Shown: positions 26,738 through 36,216 of the stretch, piece by piece
Position numbering within the stretch: position 1 is the stretch's first letter
How the letters are laid out: every line of letters begins with the position of its first letter
Source: UBA11540 sp003445125
GTDB taxonomy: Bacteria; Bacillota; Clostridia; Oscillospirales; Ruminococcaceae
DNA: 64,000 nucleotides
Assembly (NCBI GenBank): GCA_937899435.1
Contig: CALBQG010000027.1
Coordinates: 7,971-71,970, forward strand
Direction: 5' to 3'
Program-made: the position numbers and the translations under genes
The notes under the pieces: model-generated
What the model was told of the DNA's origin: nothing
Databases searched by the model: none
The model's input: only the letters and a program-made list of their open reading frames with translations

Positions 26738-27421
26738 ATGAAAATCTTTGCAATCGGAGACCTTCACCTGTCGCTTTCCACTGATAAACCGATGGACATT
26801 TTCGGCGGTTGGGACAATTATGTGGAACGCCTGACGGAGCATTGGAACCGTCTGATCGGCAAGGAAGACCTGGTAATTCTTGCAGGGGACACTTCCTGGG
26901 GAATGAGCCTTGAGGAGGCGGCGGAAGATTTTCGCTATATTCAGAATCTTCCGGGTGAAAAATATCTGCTTAAGGGCAACCACGACTATTGGTGGAACAC
27001 CAAAAAGAAGACCGACGCTTTTTTTGAGGAAAACGGCTTCACTTCGCTGCATATCCTGCAAAATAATGCGGTGGAAACGGAAAACTATGTCCTTTGCGGC
27101 ACCAGAGGCTGGCTGTTTGAAACGGGAGAGGCGCATGACACGAAAATCTTGCAGCGCGAGGCAATGCGGCTGGAGCTGTCGCTGAACAGCATCAGGTCGG
27201 AAAAGGAAAAAATCGTGTTTTTGCACTACCCGCCGATTTACGGCGATCAGTGTTCGGCGGAAATCATCGACGTCATGCAGAAATACGGCGTGAAGCGGTG
27301 TTACTACGGGCATATCCATGGAGCGGGCAGAAAATATGCTCTGAACGGAAATTTCGCGGGAATTGAATTTCGGTTGATTTCCGCAGACGATTTGGAATTT
27401 TGCCCAATACAAATTGTCTGA
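26738..27421 (+). CDS. Calcineurin-like metallophosphoesterase
   Basis: 227-aa protein with the complete metallophosphoesterase signature: GDLHLS, LAGDTSWG, KGNHDYWW, LHYPP and YGHIHG. It is cytoplasmic (no signal) and its substrate is unknown. ATG at 26738 has SD AGGTG inside the thrC stop region; an in-frame GTG at 26732 is weaker. Probably transcribed with thrC. Confidence 0.9.
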   Translation: MKIFAIGDLHLSLSTDKPMDIFGGWDNYVERLTEHWNRLIGKEDLVILAGDTSWGMSLEEAAEDFRYIQNLPGEKYLLKGNHDYWWNTKKKTDAFFEENGFTSLHILQNNAVETENYVLCGTRGWLFETGEAHDTKILQREAMRLELSLNSIRSEKEKIVFLHYPPIYGDQCSAEIIDVMQKYGVKRCYYGHIHGAGRKYALNGNFAGIEFRLISADDLEFCPIQIV

Positions 27422-27449
27422 ATATGCAATTTATTGGTGCAAATACACA

Positions 27450-27478
27450 ATGACTTTTTAAACTGTTTGTGGTATAAT
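27450..27478 (+). promoter_or_regulatory. Promoter of tig
   Basis: ATGACT (27450-27455), 17-bp spacer, extended -10 TGTGGTATAAT with TATAAT at 27473-27478. Confidence 0.7.
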
Positions 27479-27516
27479 TGTAAGGATTAAAAGTTGCCTA
27501 TTCAGGAGGAAACAAA

Positions 27517-28881
27517 ATGAGTTTAGTATCAAGCAAAAAGACAGACAAAAACCTCGTTGAGATGGAAATCAAGGTTGAGCCGCAGGATTTTTCCGCTGCC
27601 GTAGAGCGCGCTTACAAAAAGAACGTCAAGAAAATCCAGGTTCCCGGATTCCGTAAGGGCAAGGCACCGAAGTGGTTGATTGAACAGACATACGGAAAAG
27701 AATTCTTTTATGAGGATGCCGTGAACGATGTGTATCCGACGGCATATGCGGAAGCAGTCAAAGAAGCAGGCATTTCTCCCGTGGATCATCCGGAAGTGGA
27801 AATGGTTTCTTTGGACGACAACGGTCTGGTTTTCAAGGCAAAGGTCGTTGTGAAGCCCGAAGTTGAAGTTTCGGATTATAAAGGCATTAAGGTGGAAAAG
27901 AAAGTTGTTCCGGTCACCGATGCGGATGTCGATGCCGAAATTGACAAGAGACGCGAGAGAAACGGCAGATTGGTCAATATCGAGGACAGAACCGCGCAGA
28001 ACGGCGACAATGTGCTGATCGATTTTGAAGGCTTTGTCGATGATAAGGCTTTTGAGGGCGGCAAGGGCGAGAATTATCCGCTGACCCTCGGCTCCAATCA
28101 GTTCATTCCCGGATTTGAGGATCAGATCGTCGGTCATGCCATCGGCGAAGAGTTTGACGTAAAGGTGCCGTTCCCGGCAGATTACCACGTGCCGGAACTG
28201 GCAGGCAAGGACAGCGTGTTCAAGGTGAAGCTGCACGAGATCCGCGTGCGCGAGCTGCCGGAAGCTGACGATGAATTTGCAAAAGATGTCAGCGAATTTG
28301 ATACGCTGGATGAATTAAAAGCCGATATTAAGACCAAAATGACAGAGACAAACGCTCAGGCTGCCGACACCGAAGTGGAGAACAAACTGATCGATACCGT
28401 GATCGACAACATGAAAGCCGACATTCCGGAGGTCATGTACGAGCATGCAACCGATGATATGGTTCACGACTTCGAACACAGATTGGCTTCTCAGGGCATG
28501 AACCTGAAGCTGTACCTGCAATACACCGGTATGGATATGGATGCCCTCAGAAAGCAGTTTGCCGAGCAGGCACAGAAGCAGGTCAAGATCCGTCTGGCAC
28601 TGGAAAAGATCGTAGAGCTGGAGAAGATCGAGCCGACCGAAGAGGACTATGACAAAGAGTTCGACAGAATGGCAAAGGCTTATCAGATGGAAAAGGACAA
28701 GATCAAGGAACTGGTTCCCGTCGAAGAGCTGAAGATGGACATTGCCGTTCAGAAAGCGATCGATCTGATCAAAGATTCCGCGGAAATCGTCGAAGAAAAG
28801 GCAAAGAAGACGACTGCCAAAAAGACGACCACCGCGAAAAAAGCCCCTGCCAAAAAAGCAAAGACCGAGGATGCTGAGTAA
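27517..28881 (+). CDS. tig: Trigger factor
   Basis: 454-aa ribosome-bound chaperone/prolyl isomerase. The N-terminal ribosome-binding signature VPGFRKGKAP is present, followed by the FKBP domain (about 160-245) and C-terminal helical arms. Unusual: the last about 25 residues are a Lys/Ala/Thr tail (AKKTTAKK- and APAKKAK-type repeats) that resembles histone H1-like tails. SD AGGAGG. Leads the tig-clpP-clpX-lon group. Confidence 0.96.
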   Translation: MSLVSSKKTDKNLVEMEIKVEPQDFSAAVERAYKKNVKKIQVPGFRKGKAPKWLIEQTYGKEFFYEDAVNDVYPTAYAEAVKEAGISPVDHPEVEMVSLDDNGLVFKAKVVVKPEVEVSDYKGIKVEKKVVPVTDADVDAEIDKRRERNGRLVNIEDRTAQNGDNVLIDFEGFVDDKAFEGGKGENYPLTLGSNQFIPGFEDQIVGHAIGEEFDVKVPFPADYHVPELAGKDSVFKVKLHEIRVRELPEADDEFAKDVSEFDTLDELKADIKTKMTETNAQAADTEVENKLIDTVIDNMKADIPEVMYEHATDDMVHDFEHRLASQGMNLKLYLQYTGMDMDALRKQFAEQAQKQVKIRLALEKIVELEKIEPTEEDYDKEFDRMAKAYQMEKDKIKELVPVEELKMDIAVQKAIDLIKDSAEIVEEKAKKTTAKKTTTAKKAPAKKAKTEDAE

Positions 28882-28894
28882 GTATTAACGACGT

Positions 28895-28921
28895 AGGCTC
28901 AGGTGAAAAAAGCCTGAGCCT
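28895..28921 (+). terminator. Hairpin after tig
   Basis: Arms AGGCTCAGG and CCTGAGCCT around a 9-nt A-rich loop, followed only by a weak T tract. It is likely a partial terminator between tig and clpP. Confidence 0.65.
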
Positions 28922-28948
28922 GCCTTTCATATACGGAGGTGTTTTTCA

Positions 28949-29530
28949 ATGAGTTTGGTACCAATGGTAATCGAGCAGACAGGACGCGGCGAAAGATCCT
29001 ATGACATTTTTTCACGACTTCTGAATGACCGTATCGTCATGCTTTGCGATGAAGTTAACGATGCCACGGCAAGCCTTGTGGTGGCACAGCTGCTTTATCT
29101 GGAAGCGCAGGACAGCGAAAAGGATATCTGCCTGTATATCAACAGCCCCGGCGGATCTGTAACCGCGGGAATGGCAATTTATGATACCATGCAGTATATC
29201 AAACCGGATGTTTCCACGATCTGCATCGGTATGGCGGCATCCATGGGGGCGTTTCTTCTGTCCAGCGGGGCAAAGGGAAAGCGGCTGGCACTTCCGAACA
29301 GCGAAATCATGATTCATCAGCCTCTGGGCGGCGCACAGGGGCAGGCAACCGATATTAAAATTCAGGCAGAGCATATCCTGAAGATCAAAAAGCGGTTGAA
29401 CGAACTGCTTGCCGAAAACACCGGCAAACCCATAGAGACAATTGAACAGGACACCGAACGAGACAATTTCATGTCCGCGCAGGAAGCTATGGAATACGGT
29501 CTGGTGGATAAGGTAATTGCCAAGAGATAA
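28949..29530 (+). CDS. clpP: ATP-dependent Clp protease proteolytic subunit
   Basis: 193-aa serine protease ring subunit. The catalytic Ser lies in GMAASMGAFLL, His in IMIHQPLGG, and Asp in the C-terminal third. No signal. It works with ClpX encoded 11 bp downstream. Confidence 0.97.
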   Translation: MSLVPMVIEQTGRGERSYDIFSRLLNDRIVMLCDEVNDATASLVVAQLLYLEAQDSEKDICLYINSPGGSVTAGMAIYDTMQYIKPDVSTICIGMAASMGAFLLSSGAKGKRLALPNSEIMIHQPLGGAQGQATDIKIQAEHILKIKKRLNELLAENTGKPIETIEQDTERDNFMSAQEAMEYGLVDKVIAKR

Positions 29531-29541
29531 GGTTGGTGCTT

Positions 29542-30840
29542 ATGGCAAATAATAACGACGAAAGCAAGATGTATTGTGCGTTTTGCGGACGCCCGTACAA
29601 TGCGGTTGACAAACTGATCAAGGGCATGGGCGATATTTATATCTGTAATGATTGCGTGGCGCTTTGCTCTTCGATTATTTCCGGCGAGGACGACACCGAG
29701 CATCGGAACGCACCTTCCCGCAAAAACGGGAAAAGGGAAGAGCCACAGATCAATCTGATGACGCCGAAGGAACTCAAAGAAGTGCTGGACATGTATGTCA
29801 TCGGACAGGATCAGGCGAAAACGACGCTGTGTGTCGCGGTGTATAACCACTATAAGCGTGTGCTGCTGGAAAAAGACGAAAAAGACGACGTCGAACTTCA
29901 AAAGAGCAACGTGCTGCTGCTGGGACCGACCGGCGTGGGAAAAACCATGTTGGCGCAGACGCTGGCAAAGGTGCTGAATGTGCCGTTTGCCATTGCGGAT
30001 GCCACTACGCTGACGGAAGCCGGTTATGTCGGCGAGGATGTGGAAAATATTCTGCTGAGACTGATTCAGTCGGCGGATATGGACATTGAAAAAGCGGAAA
30101 AGGGAATTATCTATATCGACGAAATCGATAAGATTGCCCGTAAATCCGAAAATCCGTCGATTACCCGTGATGTCAGCGGCGAAGGTGTGCAGCAGGCATT
30201 GCTGAAAATCGTGGAGGGTACGCTGTCGAACGTGCCGGCGACCGGCGGAAGAAAACATCCGCATCAGGAATTTCTGCATATCGACACGACCAATATTCTG
30301 TTCATTTGCGGCGGTGCGTTTGACGGGATTGAGAAAATCATTCAAAAGCGCGTCAAAACGTCATCGATCGGATTTGAATCGCAGAATACAGCTCAGGAAA
30401 AGACAAACCCCGAGGATCTGATTTCCATGGCGACGCCGCATGATTTGGTGAAATTCGGCTTGATTCCCGAATTGGTGGGACGTCTGCCGATCATCACGAC
30501 ATTGTCGCCGCTTGATGAAGATATGCTGGTGCGTATTCTGAAGGAACCGAAAAATTCGCTGATCAAACAGTATACCAAACTGTTGGCGCTTGATGACGTG
30601 GAATTGGTTTTCGAGGATGAGGCGGTTCGTGCGATCGCGCATATGGCGATTGAAAGAAAAACCGGCGCACGCGGATTGCGTTCCATCATGGAAGGAATTC
30701 TCAATCGGGTGATGTTCGATGTGCCGTCCGATCCCACCATTCTTCGCGTGGTCATCACCAAGAATTGTGTGGAAAACGGTGCGCAGCCGGAGATTTTCCG
30801 AGATGCTTCCGCAAATGCAAAAAAACTGAAAAAACTCTGA
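29542..30840 (+). CDS. clpX: ATP-dependent Clp protease ATPase subunit ClpX
   Basis: 432-aa AAA+ unfoldase feeding ClpP. The N-terminal zinc-binding domain has CAFCG and CNDCVALC (residues about 10-40). AAA+ Walker A is GPTGVGKT and Walker B IIYIDEIDKI. The ClpP-docking loop region IGFESQ lies downstream. The ATG at 29542 is chosen for the ClpX N-terminus; a frame extension upstream adds only three residues. Confidence 0.97.
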   Translation: MANNNDESKMYCAFCGRPYNAVDKLIKGMGDIYICNDCVALCSSIISGEDDTEHRNAPSRKNGKREEPQINLMTPKELKEVLDMYVIGQDQAKTTLCVAVYNHYKRVLLEKDEKDDVELQKSNVLLLGPTGVGKTMLAQTLAKVLNVPFAIADATTLTEAGYVGEDVENILLRLIQSADMDIEKAEKGIIYIDEIDKIARKSENPSITRDVSGEGVQQALLKIVEGTLSNVPATGGRKHPHQEFLHIDTTNILFICGGAFDGIEKIIQKRVKTSSIGFESQNTAQEKTNPEDLISMATPHDLVKFGLIPELVGRLPIITTLSPLDEDMLVRILKEPKNSLIKQYTKLLALDDVELVFEDEAVRAIAHMAIERKTGARGLRSIMEGILNRVMFDVPSDPTILRVVITKNCVENGAQPEIFRDASANAKKLKKL

Positions 30841-30862
30841 CACAAAGAGTTGTAAGACTTCA

Positions 30863-30897
30863 CAGTCCGGTAAATGCGGTTTGCCGGACTGCTTTTT
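30863..30897 (+). terminator. Terminator after clpX
   Basis: Arms CAGTCCGGTAAA and TTTGCCGGACTG around TGCGG, followed by a T tract (CTTTTTA). Confidence 0.88.
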
Positions 30898-30920
30898 ACA
30901 TAGAGATAGGAGGATGCTTG

Positions 30921-33290
30921 ATGAATGTCCGGGTGTTGCCGGTAGTAGCATTGCGGGGACTTGTGATGTTCCCCGGCACCGTGATGAATTTTGAAGTGGG
31001 CAGAGACAAGACAGTGGTAGCGGTGAAAAGTGCCGCGGAAACCGATGGCTTGGTCTTTATGGTGTCCCAGATTGACGAATACGCCGAAGATTTTCGGTTG
31101 GAAAACCTGCACAAGATCGGCGTGATCGCCAAAATCAAACAAACCGTCAAAGGACGCGACGGAATCGTAAAAGTAGTGGCAGAGGGTATTTGCCGTGCCA
31201 ATGCCGTGGGATATCAGGATACCGGACGGTATATGCTGGCAGATGTGGAAAAGGCACCGGTGACGAAAGAAGAACTGACCGAGGTGCAGTCGCAGGCGTA
31301 CCTGCGCAATATTCAGGCGCTTTTTGACGAAATTCTCGCGCTGGTTCCCCGAATTCCGAAAGAGATTGTCAAACGGGTACGTGAGGCACAAGATCCGTTT
31401 GATCTGGCGGATTATATTGCCGCCAATGTGCTGATGTCGTCCGCCGAAAAGCAGCAATATCTGGACGAAGATTCTGCGCTGAAACGGCTGGAACTGATCC
31501 TGCAATTGCTGGATAAAGAATGTGAGATTGTTGCGCTGGAAATCGATATCAATGAACGCGTGCAGTCGCAGGTGGATCATAATCGACGCGAATTTTTCCT
31601 TCGTGAGCAGCTGAAAACCATTCAGAATGAATTGCAGATGGAAGAAGCGTACGAGGAAGAAGACGGGTATGTCGAGAAAATCAAGGCATTGAAGCTGTCT
31701 CCGGAGAGCGAGGAAAAACTGCTCAAAGAGGTTAAAAGGCTGGAAAGAATGCCGGAAAGCTCGCAGGAAGCGGCGTTGATTCAGAATTATCTGGATTGCT
31801 GCCTGGATCTTCCGTGGAATACGGAAACCAAGGAGAAAACCGACCTTAAGGCGGCGGAGAAAATTTTGGATCACGATCACTACGGGCTGGAAAAAGTCAA
31901 AAAAAGAATTCTGGAATATCTGGCGGTTCGTCAACTCGGCGGCACGGCATCGGCGCAGATTCTGTGCCTGGCGGGACCTCCCGGCGTGGGAAAAACGTCG
32001 GTGGCGTCGTCAGTGGCGCGGGCAATGGGCAGAACCTATGTGCGTGTGGCTTTGGGCGGCGTGAAGGACGAATCGGACATCCGCGGTCATCGGAAAACCT
32101 ATATCGGTTCCATGCCCGGAAGAATCATGCAGGCGATTGCCCAGGCAAAATGCAAAAACCCGCTGATTTTGCTGGACGAAGTGGACAAAATGGGCAACGA
32201 CTATAAGGGCGACCCTTCCTCAGCACTGCTGGAGGTGCTGGATCCCGAACAGAACAAGGAATTTGTGGATCATTTCATCGATCTGCCGTTTGATTTGTCC
32301 AAGGTGATGTTTATTACGACGGCAAACGATGTAAACGGGATTCCTGCACCGTTGTATGACCGTATGGATATTCTGGAACTTCCGAGCTATACGCGGGAGG
32401 AAAAATTCCATATTGCCAAACAGCACCTGGTGAAAAAACAGATGACCGCCAATGGCTTGACGGCAAAGGAAATCCGTTTTACCGATAAAGCGCTGTATAT
32501 GCTGATCGACAGCTATACGCGGGAAGCGGGCGTGCGTTCTCTGGAAAGACGAATCGCCGATGTCTGCCGCAAAGTGGCGGTGGAGATGGTCAACGGAAAG
32601 ACCGAAAAACACGTGATCAACGAAAAAGAACTTCCCGTGCTTCTCGGTCCCGAAAAATACGAACCGGAGACTGTCGGAAAACGGGATTTGGTCGGCGTGG
32701 TTACGGGACTTGCGTGGACGTCCGTGGGCGGAGAGACGCTGGAGGTAGAGGTTGCGGCATTGAAGGGCACCGGCAAGCTGGAATTGACGGGATCGCTCGG
32801 CGATGTGATGAAAGAGTCGGCGAAAGCGGCAATTACCTGTGTGCGTTCGATCGGTGACCGCTATGGCGTGCCGGAGGATTTTTATAAGGAAAAGGATATA
32901 CATATTCATTTCCCCGAAGGCGCCGTGCCGAAGGACGGTCCGTCGGCAGGCATTGCGATTACCACGGCAATTGTGTCGGCGCTGTCCGGCCGTCCCGTGC
33001 GCCACGAGGTGGCAATGACGGGAGAAATTACCCTGACGGGCAGAGTGCTTCCGATCGGAGGTCTGAAGGAGAAAACCATGGCGGCGTACCGCTACGGAAT
33101 TCAGACGGTCATTCTTCCCGAAAAGAACAAAAAGGATTTGCAGGAGATTGACGCGACGGTCAAGGAGCATCTGAACTTCGTGTTTGCGGATCGCATCGAA
33201 ACGGTGTTGCAGCACGCGCTGGCAGAACCGCCGAAGTCGAAAAAATTCGAGATGAAGCTGTCGGATAAAACGCTGACCGCCTGCATATAA
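30921..33290 (+). CDS. lon: Lon protease
   Basis: 789-aa AAA+ protease with N-terminal LON domain (VLPVVALRGLVMFPG), AAA+ module (GPPGVGKTS; ILLDEVDKMG) and C-terminal Ser-Lys protease domain (catalytic Ser in PKDGPSAG, Lys in the following KEKTMAA region). ATG at 30921 has SD AGGAGG and gives the family N-terminus; the longer open frame upstream overlaps clpX and is not used. It is followed 10 bp later by ysxC, as in Bacillus. Confidence 0.96.
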   Translation: MNVRVLPVVALRGLVMFPGTVMNFEVGRDKTVVAVKSAAETDGLVFMVSQIDEYAEDFRLENLHKIGVIAKIKQTVKGRDGIVKVVAEGICRANAVGYQDTGRYMLADVEKAPVTKEELTEVQSQAYLRNIQALFDEILALVPRIPKEIVKRVREAQDPFDLADYIAANVLMSSAEKQQYLDEDSALKRLELILQLLDKECEIVALEIDINERVQSQVDHNRREFFLREQLKTIQNELQMEEAYEEEDGYVEKIKALKLSPESEEKLLKEVKRLERMPESSQEAALIQNYLDCCLDLPWNTETKEKTDLKAAEKILDHDHYGLEKVKKRILEYLAVRQLGGTASAQILCLAGPPGVGKTSVASSVARAMGRTYVRVALGGVKDESDIRGHRKTYIGSMPGRIMQAIAQAKCKNPLILLDEVDKMGNDYKGDPSSALLEVLDPEQNKEFVDHFIDLPFDLSKVMFITTANDVNGIPAPLYDRMDILELPSYTREEKFHIAKQHLVKKQMTANGLTAKEIRFTDKALYMLIDSYTREAGVRSLERRIADVCRKVAVEMVNGKTEKHVINEKELPVLLGPEKYEPETVGKRDLVGVVTGLAWTSVGGETLEVEVAALKGTGKLELTGSLGDVMKESAKAAITCVRSIGDRYGVPEDFYKEKDIHIHFPEGAVPKDGPSAGIAITTAIVSALSGRPVRHEVAMTGEITLTGRVLPIGGLKEKTMAAYRYGIQTVILPEKNKKDLQEIDATVKEHLNFVFADRIETVLQHALAEPPKSKKFEMKLSDKTLTACI

Positions 33291-33300
33291 GGAGCGGGAC

Positions 33301-33885
33301 ATGAACTTTCATCAGGTGGAATTTGAAACATCCTATGCGACGGCGGAGACACTTCCGCCGTCCGAATTTCCGGAAATTGCGTTTGCGGGACGGTCGAACG
33401 TCGGAAAATCGTCCATGATCAATCGGGTGTTCGGACGCAAAAACCTTGCGCGCGTCAGCTCAGTACCGGGAAAAACCGCGATGATCAATTTCTTTAAAGC
33501 CGAGAATCTTCGGTTTGTGGATTTGCCCGGCTACGGGTATGCCAAAGTGGCAAAAAGCGAGAAGCTCCGCTGGGCATCCCTGATCGAAGGGTATTTTGCG
33601 GGTGAGCGCGATATTGCGCTGGTCATGCAATTGGTGGATTTTCGTCATCCGCCGACCGCGGACGATCGGATGATGATTGATTTTCTGATCGAGCACGAAT
33701 TTCCGTTTGTGATTATTCTGACAAAAGCGGACAAACTTTCCAAACGGGAGCGCGAGGAACGGCTGAAAGCACTGGCAGAGGAAATTCTGTATGCCGATCA
33801 GATCACCATGATTCCGTTTTCTTCGGAAAACGGAGAGGGAGTCGAAGCGGTGCGGGAAATTGTGGAACAGTTGGCAGAAGAATAA
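33301..33885 (+). CDS. ysxC: Ribosome biogenesis GTP-binding protein YsxC/EngB
   Basis: 194-aa small GTPase for 50S assembly. G motifs: GRSNVGKSS (G1), DLPGYGYA (G3) and TKADKLS (G4). lon-ysxC order is standard in Firmicutes. Confidence 0.96.
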   Translation: MNFHQVEFETSYATAETLPPSEFPEIAFAGRSNVGKSSMINRVFGRKNLARVSSVPGKTAMINFFKAENLRFVDLPGYGYAKVAKSEKLRWASLIEGYFAGERDIALVMQLVDFRHPPTADDRMMIDFLIEHEFPFVIILTKADKLSKREREERLKALAEEILYADQITMIPFSSENGEGVEAVREIVEQLAEE

Positions 33886-33901
33886 AAAATACAAATAACT
33901 G

Positions 33902-33930
33902 TTTACTTTTAAAAAATAAAGTGCTACAAT
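33902..33930 (+). promoter_or_regulatory. Promoter of yerC operon
   Basis: TTTACT (33902-33907), 17-bp spacer, TACAAT (33925-33930). Confidence 0.6.
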
Positions 33931-33971
33931 GATAAAGGAATTGTCGAATGTGAACAATAGGATGGGTTTTT

Positions 33972-34268
33972 ATGAACAGTAAATTGAAAGATGACAGTAA
34001 TATCAGTTTTTTGTATCAGGCAATTTTGCTTTTGAAAAACGAGGAAGAGTGCAGCAAATTTTTTGAAGACCTCTGCACCGTGCCGGAACTGAAAGCCATG
34101 GCACAGCGTCTGACCGTGGCAAAAATGCTCGACGAGCATTATGTGTACAGCGATATTGTGACGCAGACCGGCGCCAGCACGGCAACGATCAGCCGTGTCA
34201 ACCGTTCTTTGAATTACGGAACGGACGGATACGAGGTTATTTTCCAAAGACTTAAGGACGAAAAATGA
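33972..34268 (+). CDS. yerC: YerC/YecD family TrpR-related regulator
   Basis: 98-aa all-helical protein of the Trp repressor superfamily: VPELKAMAQRLTVAKML followed by the HTH segment TGASTATISRVNRSLNYG. It is commonly annotated YerC/YecD; its ligand is not firmly known and tryptophan is not implied. It overlaps the methyltransferase gene (ATGA). Confidence 0.88.
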   Translation: MNSKLKDDSNISFLYQAILLLKNEEECSKFFEDLCTVPELKAMAQRLTVAKMLDEHYVYSDIVTQTGASTATISRVNRSLNYGTDGYEVIFQRLKDEK

Positions 34269-35002
34269 GCCGTTATGCTACGTTTGCCCGTTATTATGAT
34301 CGGTTGACCCGGAATGTGGATTATCCGAAAATGGCGCGCAAGATAAAAGAATATCTGCAAAAATACCGCCCGAATTCCGAATTGCTGCTTGATCTGGCGT
34401 GCGGAACGGGCAGTCTTTCTGCGGAACTTTCAAAAATCGGGTTTGATGTGATCGGTACGGATGAATCGTGTGAGATGCTTTCGGAAGCGATCGGCAAAAA
34501 CGCGGGGCTTGAGAGACCGGTGCTGTTTCTGAATCAGGGAATGCAGGATCTGGATCTGTACGGCACGGTGGACGCCGCGGTCTGCACGCTGGACAGTATC
34601 AATCATGTGACCGATGAGAAAATTCTGAATGATGCGTTCGGAAAGGTTTCCTTGTTTCTCGAACCGGACGGTGTGTTCATTTTTGATGTCAATACCCCTT
34701 ATAAACATGAAAAAATCCTTGCGAACGAGACCTATGTCTACGATTGCGAGGAGGTCTACTGCGTCTGGCAGAACAGCACAAAAAACGGAGTTACGCAGAT
34801 CAGCCTCGACTTTTTTGAGTACGAGGACGGCGTGTACTATCGCAGCAGTGAAACATTCTGCGAGGTTGCCTATTCAGACGAGACAATTGTCCGCCTGCTG
34901 GAAAACAACAAAATGACGGTGTGTGCGCGCTTTGACGATTATACCGAAAAGAAGGTCGGCACCACCACGCAGCGGGTAGTGTATGTGGCAAGAAAGGGCT
35001 GA
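34265..35002 (+). CDS. Class I SAM-dependent methyltransferase
   Basis: 245-aa Rossmann-fold methyltransferase. Motif I LLDLACGTGS binds SAM; motif II-like VIGTDES and the motif IV region DAAVCTLDSINHV follow. Small-molecule methyltransferase type; substrate unknown. Translationally coupled to yerC and 3 bp before hslO. Confidence 0.88.
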   Translation: MSRYATFARYYDRLTRNVDYPKMARKIKEYLQKYRPNSELLLDLACGTGSLSAELSKIGFDVIGTDESCEMLSEAIGKNAGLERPVLFLNQGMQDLDLYGTVDAAVCTLDSINHVTDEKILNDAFGKVSLFLEPDGVFIFDVNTPYKHEKILANETYVYDCEEVYCVWQNSTKNGVTQISLDFFEYEDGVYYRSSETFCEVAYSDETIVRLLENNKMTVCARFDDYTEKKVGTTTQRVVYVARKG

Positions 35003-35005
35003 CTT

Positions 35006-35875
35006 ATGGGAAAAACAGTGCGTTATATTTCGGAAGACGGGGCGATTGTGATGGTGGCAGTCGATTCCACCGACATCGTGTACCGTGCCGAACAGATTCA
35101 TAAAACCTCCGCTGTGGTGACGGCGGCGCTGGGACGTCTCTTGACAGCGGCATCACTCATGGGAAGTATGCTGAAAGGAAAGGATGATTCGGTGACGCTG
35201 AAGCTTGCGGGAGACGGTCCTGCGGGGTCGGTGATTGCGGTGTCGGATTCTTCGGGAAATCCGCGCGGATATGTGCAGAATCCCGTGGTGGAGATTCCGT
35301 TGAATGCATACGGAAAACTGGACGTTTCGGGTGCTGTCGGCAAAAACGGGTATCTGTATGTCATCCGCGATCTGGGCTTCGGCGAGCCGTATATCGGGCA
35401 GACGCCGATTGTGTCCGGAGAGATTGCCGAGGATATCGCTTCGTATTATGCCAACAGTGAGCAGATTCCGACCGTATGTGCGCTGGGTGTGTTGGTGGAT
35501 CGGGATCTGACGGTCAAAAAAGCGGGAGGATATCTGATTCAACTCCTTCCCGGAGCGCCGGAGGAAGATATTTCGGCACTGGAGGAGAACATCCGTTCCA
35601 TTGCGCCGGTGACCGTCATGCTGGATGAAGGAAAGAGCATTGACGACATCTGCCATATTGCCCTGAAGGGGTTTGAACCGCAGCTTTTGGATGAGTCCAT
35701 GTCGGAATATCGCTGCAACTGCTCGCGCGACCGTGTGAAACAGGCACTGGTCAGCATCGGCAGAGAAGAGCTGGAAAAACTCGCACAGGAGCAGGAAGAA
35801 ACGCAGATCGAATGCCATTTCTGCGACAAAAAGTATGTGTTTTCCAAAGAAGAAATTTTAGATTTGCTGAAATGA
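35006..35875 (+). CDS. hslO: Redox-regulated chaperone Hsp33
   Basis: 289-aa oxidation-activated holdase. The C-terminal zinc site has the two Cys pairs YRCNCSRD and CHFCDKK, which form disulfides under oxidative stress. The N-terminal domain is typical (AALGRLLTAASLMGSMLK). It ends before a bidirectional terminator. Confidence 0.95.
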   Translation: MGKTVRYISEDGAIVMVAVDSTDIVYRAEQIHKTSAVVTAALGRLLTAASLMGSMLKGKDDSVTLKLAGDGPAGSVIAVSDSSGNPRGYVQNPVVEIPLNAYGKLDVSGAVGKNGYLYVIRDLGFGEPYIGQTPIVSGEIAEDIASYYANSEQIPTVCALGVLVDRDLTVKKAGGYLIQLLPGAPEEDISALEENIRSIAPVTVMLDEGKSIDDICHIALKGFEPQLLDESMSEYRCNCSRDRVKQALVSIGREELEKLAQEQEETQIECHFCDKKYVFSKEEILDLLK

Positions 35876-35909
35876 AAAAATCCGGTGAGACATCTCACCG
35901 GATTTTTTC
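35875..35909. terminator. Bidirectional terminator hslO / Asn-Gln-rich gene
   Basis: Arms AAAATCCGGTGAGA and its complement with a very short loop, flanked by A and T tracts. Works for both convergent genes. Confidence 0.92.
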
Positions 35910-35921
35910 GCAAAAGCAACT

Positions 35922-36065
35922 TTAGAAATTGTTGTTGTTCTCTTTTTGGTTCTGGGAATTCTGGTGCTGCTTGTTCTGGCTGTTGTTCTGTTTCTGGTTG
36001 TTGCTCTGATTGTTCTGATTGTTGTTCTGGCAATTGTTCTGGTTCTGATTTTTTTCGTTGTTCAT
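35922..36065 (-). CDS. Asn/Gln-rich microprotein (47 aa)
   Basis: A complete small reading frame: ATG at 36065 with SD AGAGGTG at good spacing and TAA at 35922-35924. The 47-residue product contains 22 Asn and 12 Gln, one Cys and no hydrophobic segment, with NNQN/QNNQ-type repeats. It has its own SD and a terminator downstream, so it looks real. The function is unknown; low-complexity N/Q proteins can be spore-coat, aggregation-prone or disordered proteins, but nothing here decides. Confidence 0.7.
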   Translation of the reverse strand: MNNEKNQNQNNCQNNNQNNQSNNQKQNNSQNKQHQNSQNQKENNNNF

Positions 36066-36141
36066 GGTTTTCACCTCTTTCCTTTGACATTAGTATTATG
36101 ACCCGCCGAAAGCGGCAGTATACAGCGGAAAACAGGAAAAT

Positions 36142-36170
36142 TTGACAAAAGAAAGCGTTTGTGTTAAAAT
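36142..36170 (+). promoter_or_regulatory. Promoter of SGNH lipoprotein gene
   Basis: TTGACA (36142-36147), 17-bp spacer, TAAAAT (36165-36170): near consensus. It overlaps the longer in-frame start and so supports ATG 36217. Confidence 0.82.
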
Positions 36171-36216
36171 AATACAGCAATTATGCCAATCATACGAAAA
36201 ACCAAAGGGGATCATA

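Noticed and set aside
35539..36180. Reverse frame rich in Glu/Gln across hslO and the next gap
   Set aside because: It is the wrong frame of the Asn/Gln repeat and then runs antisense through hslO. The 47-aa frame has the SD.
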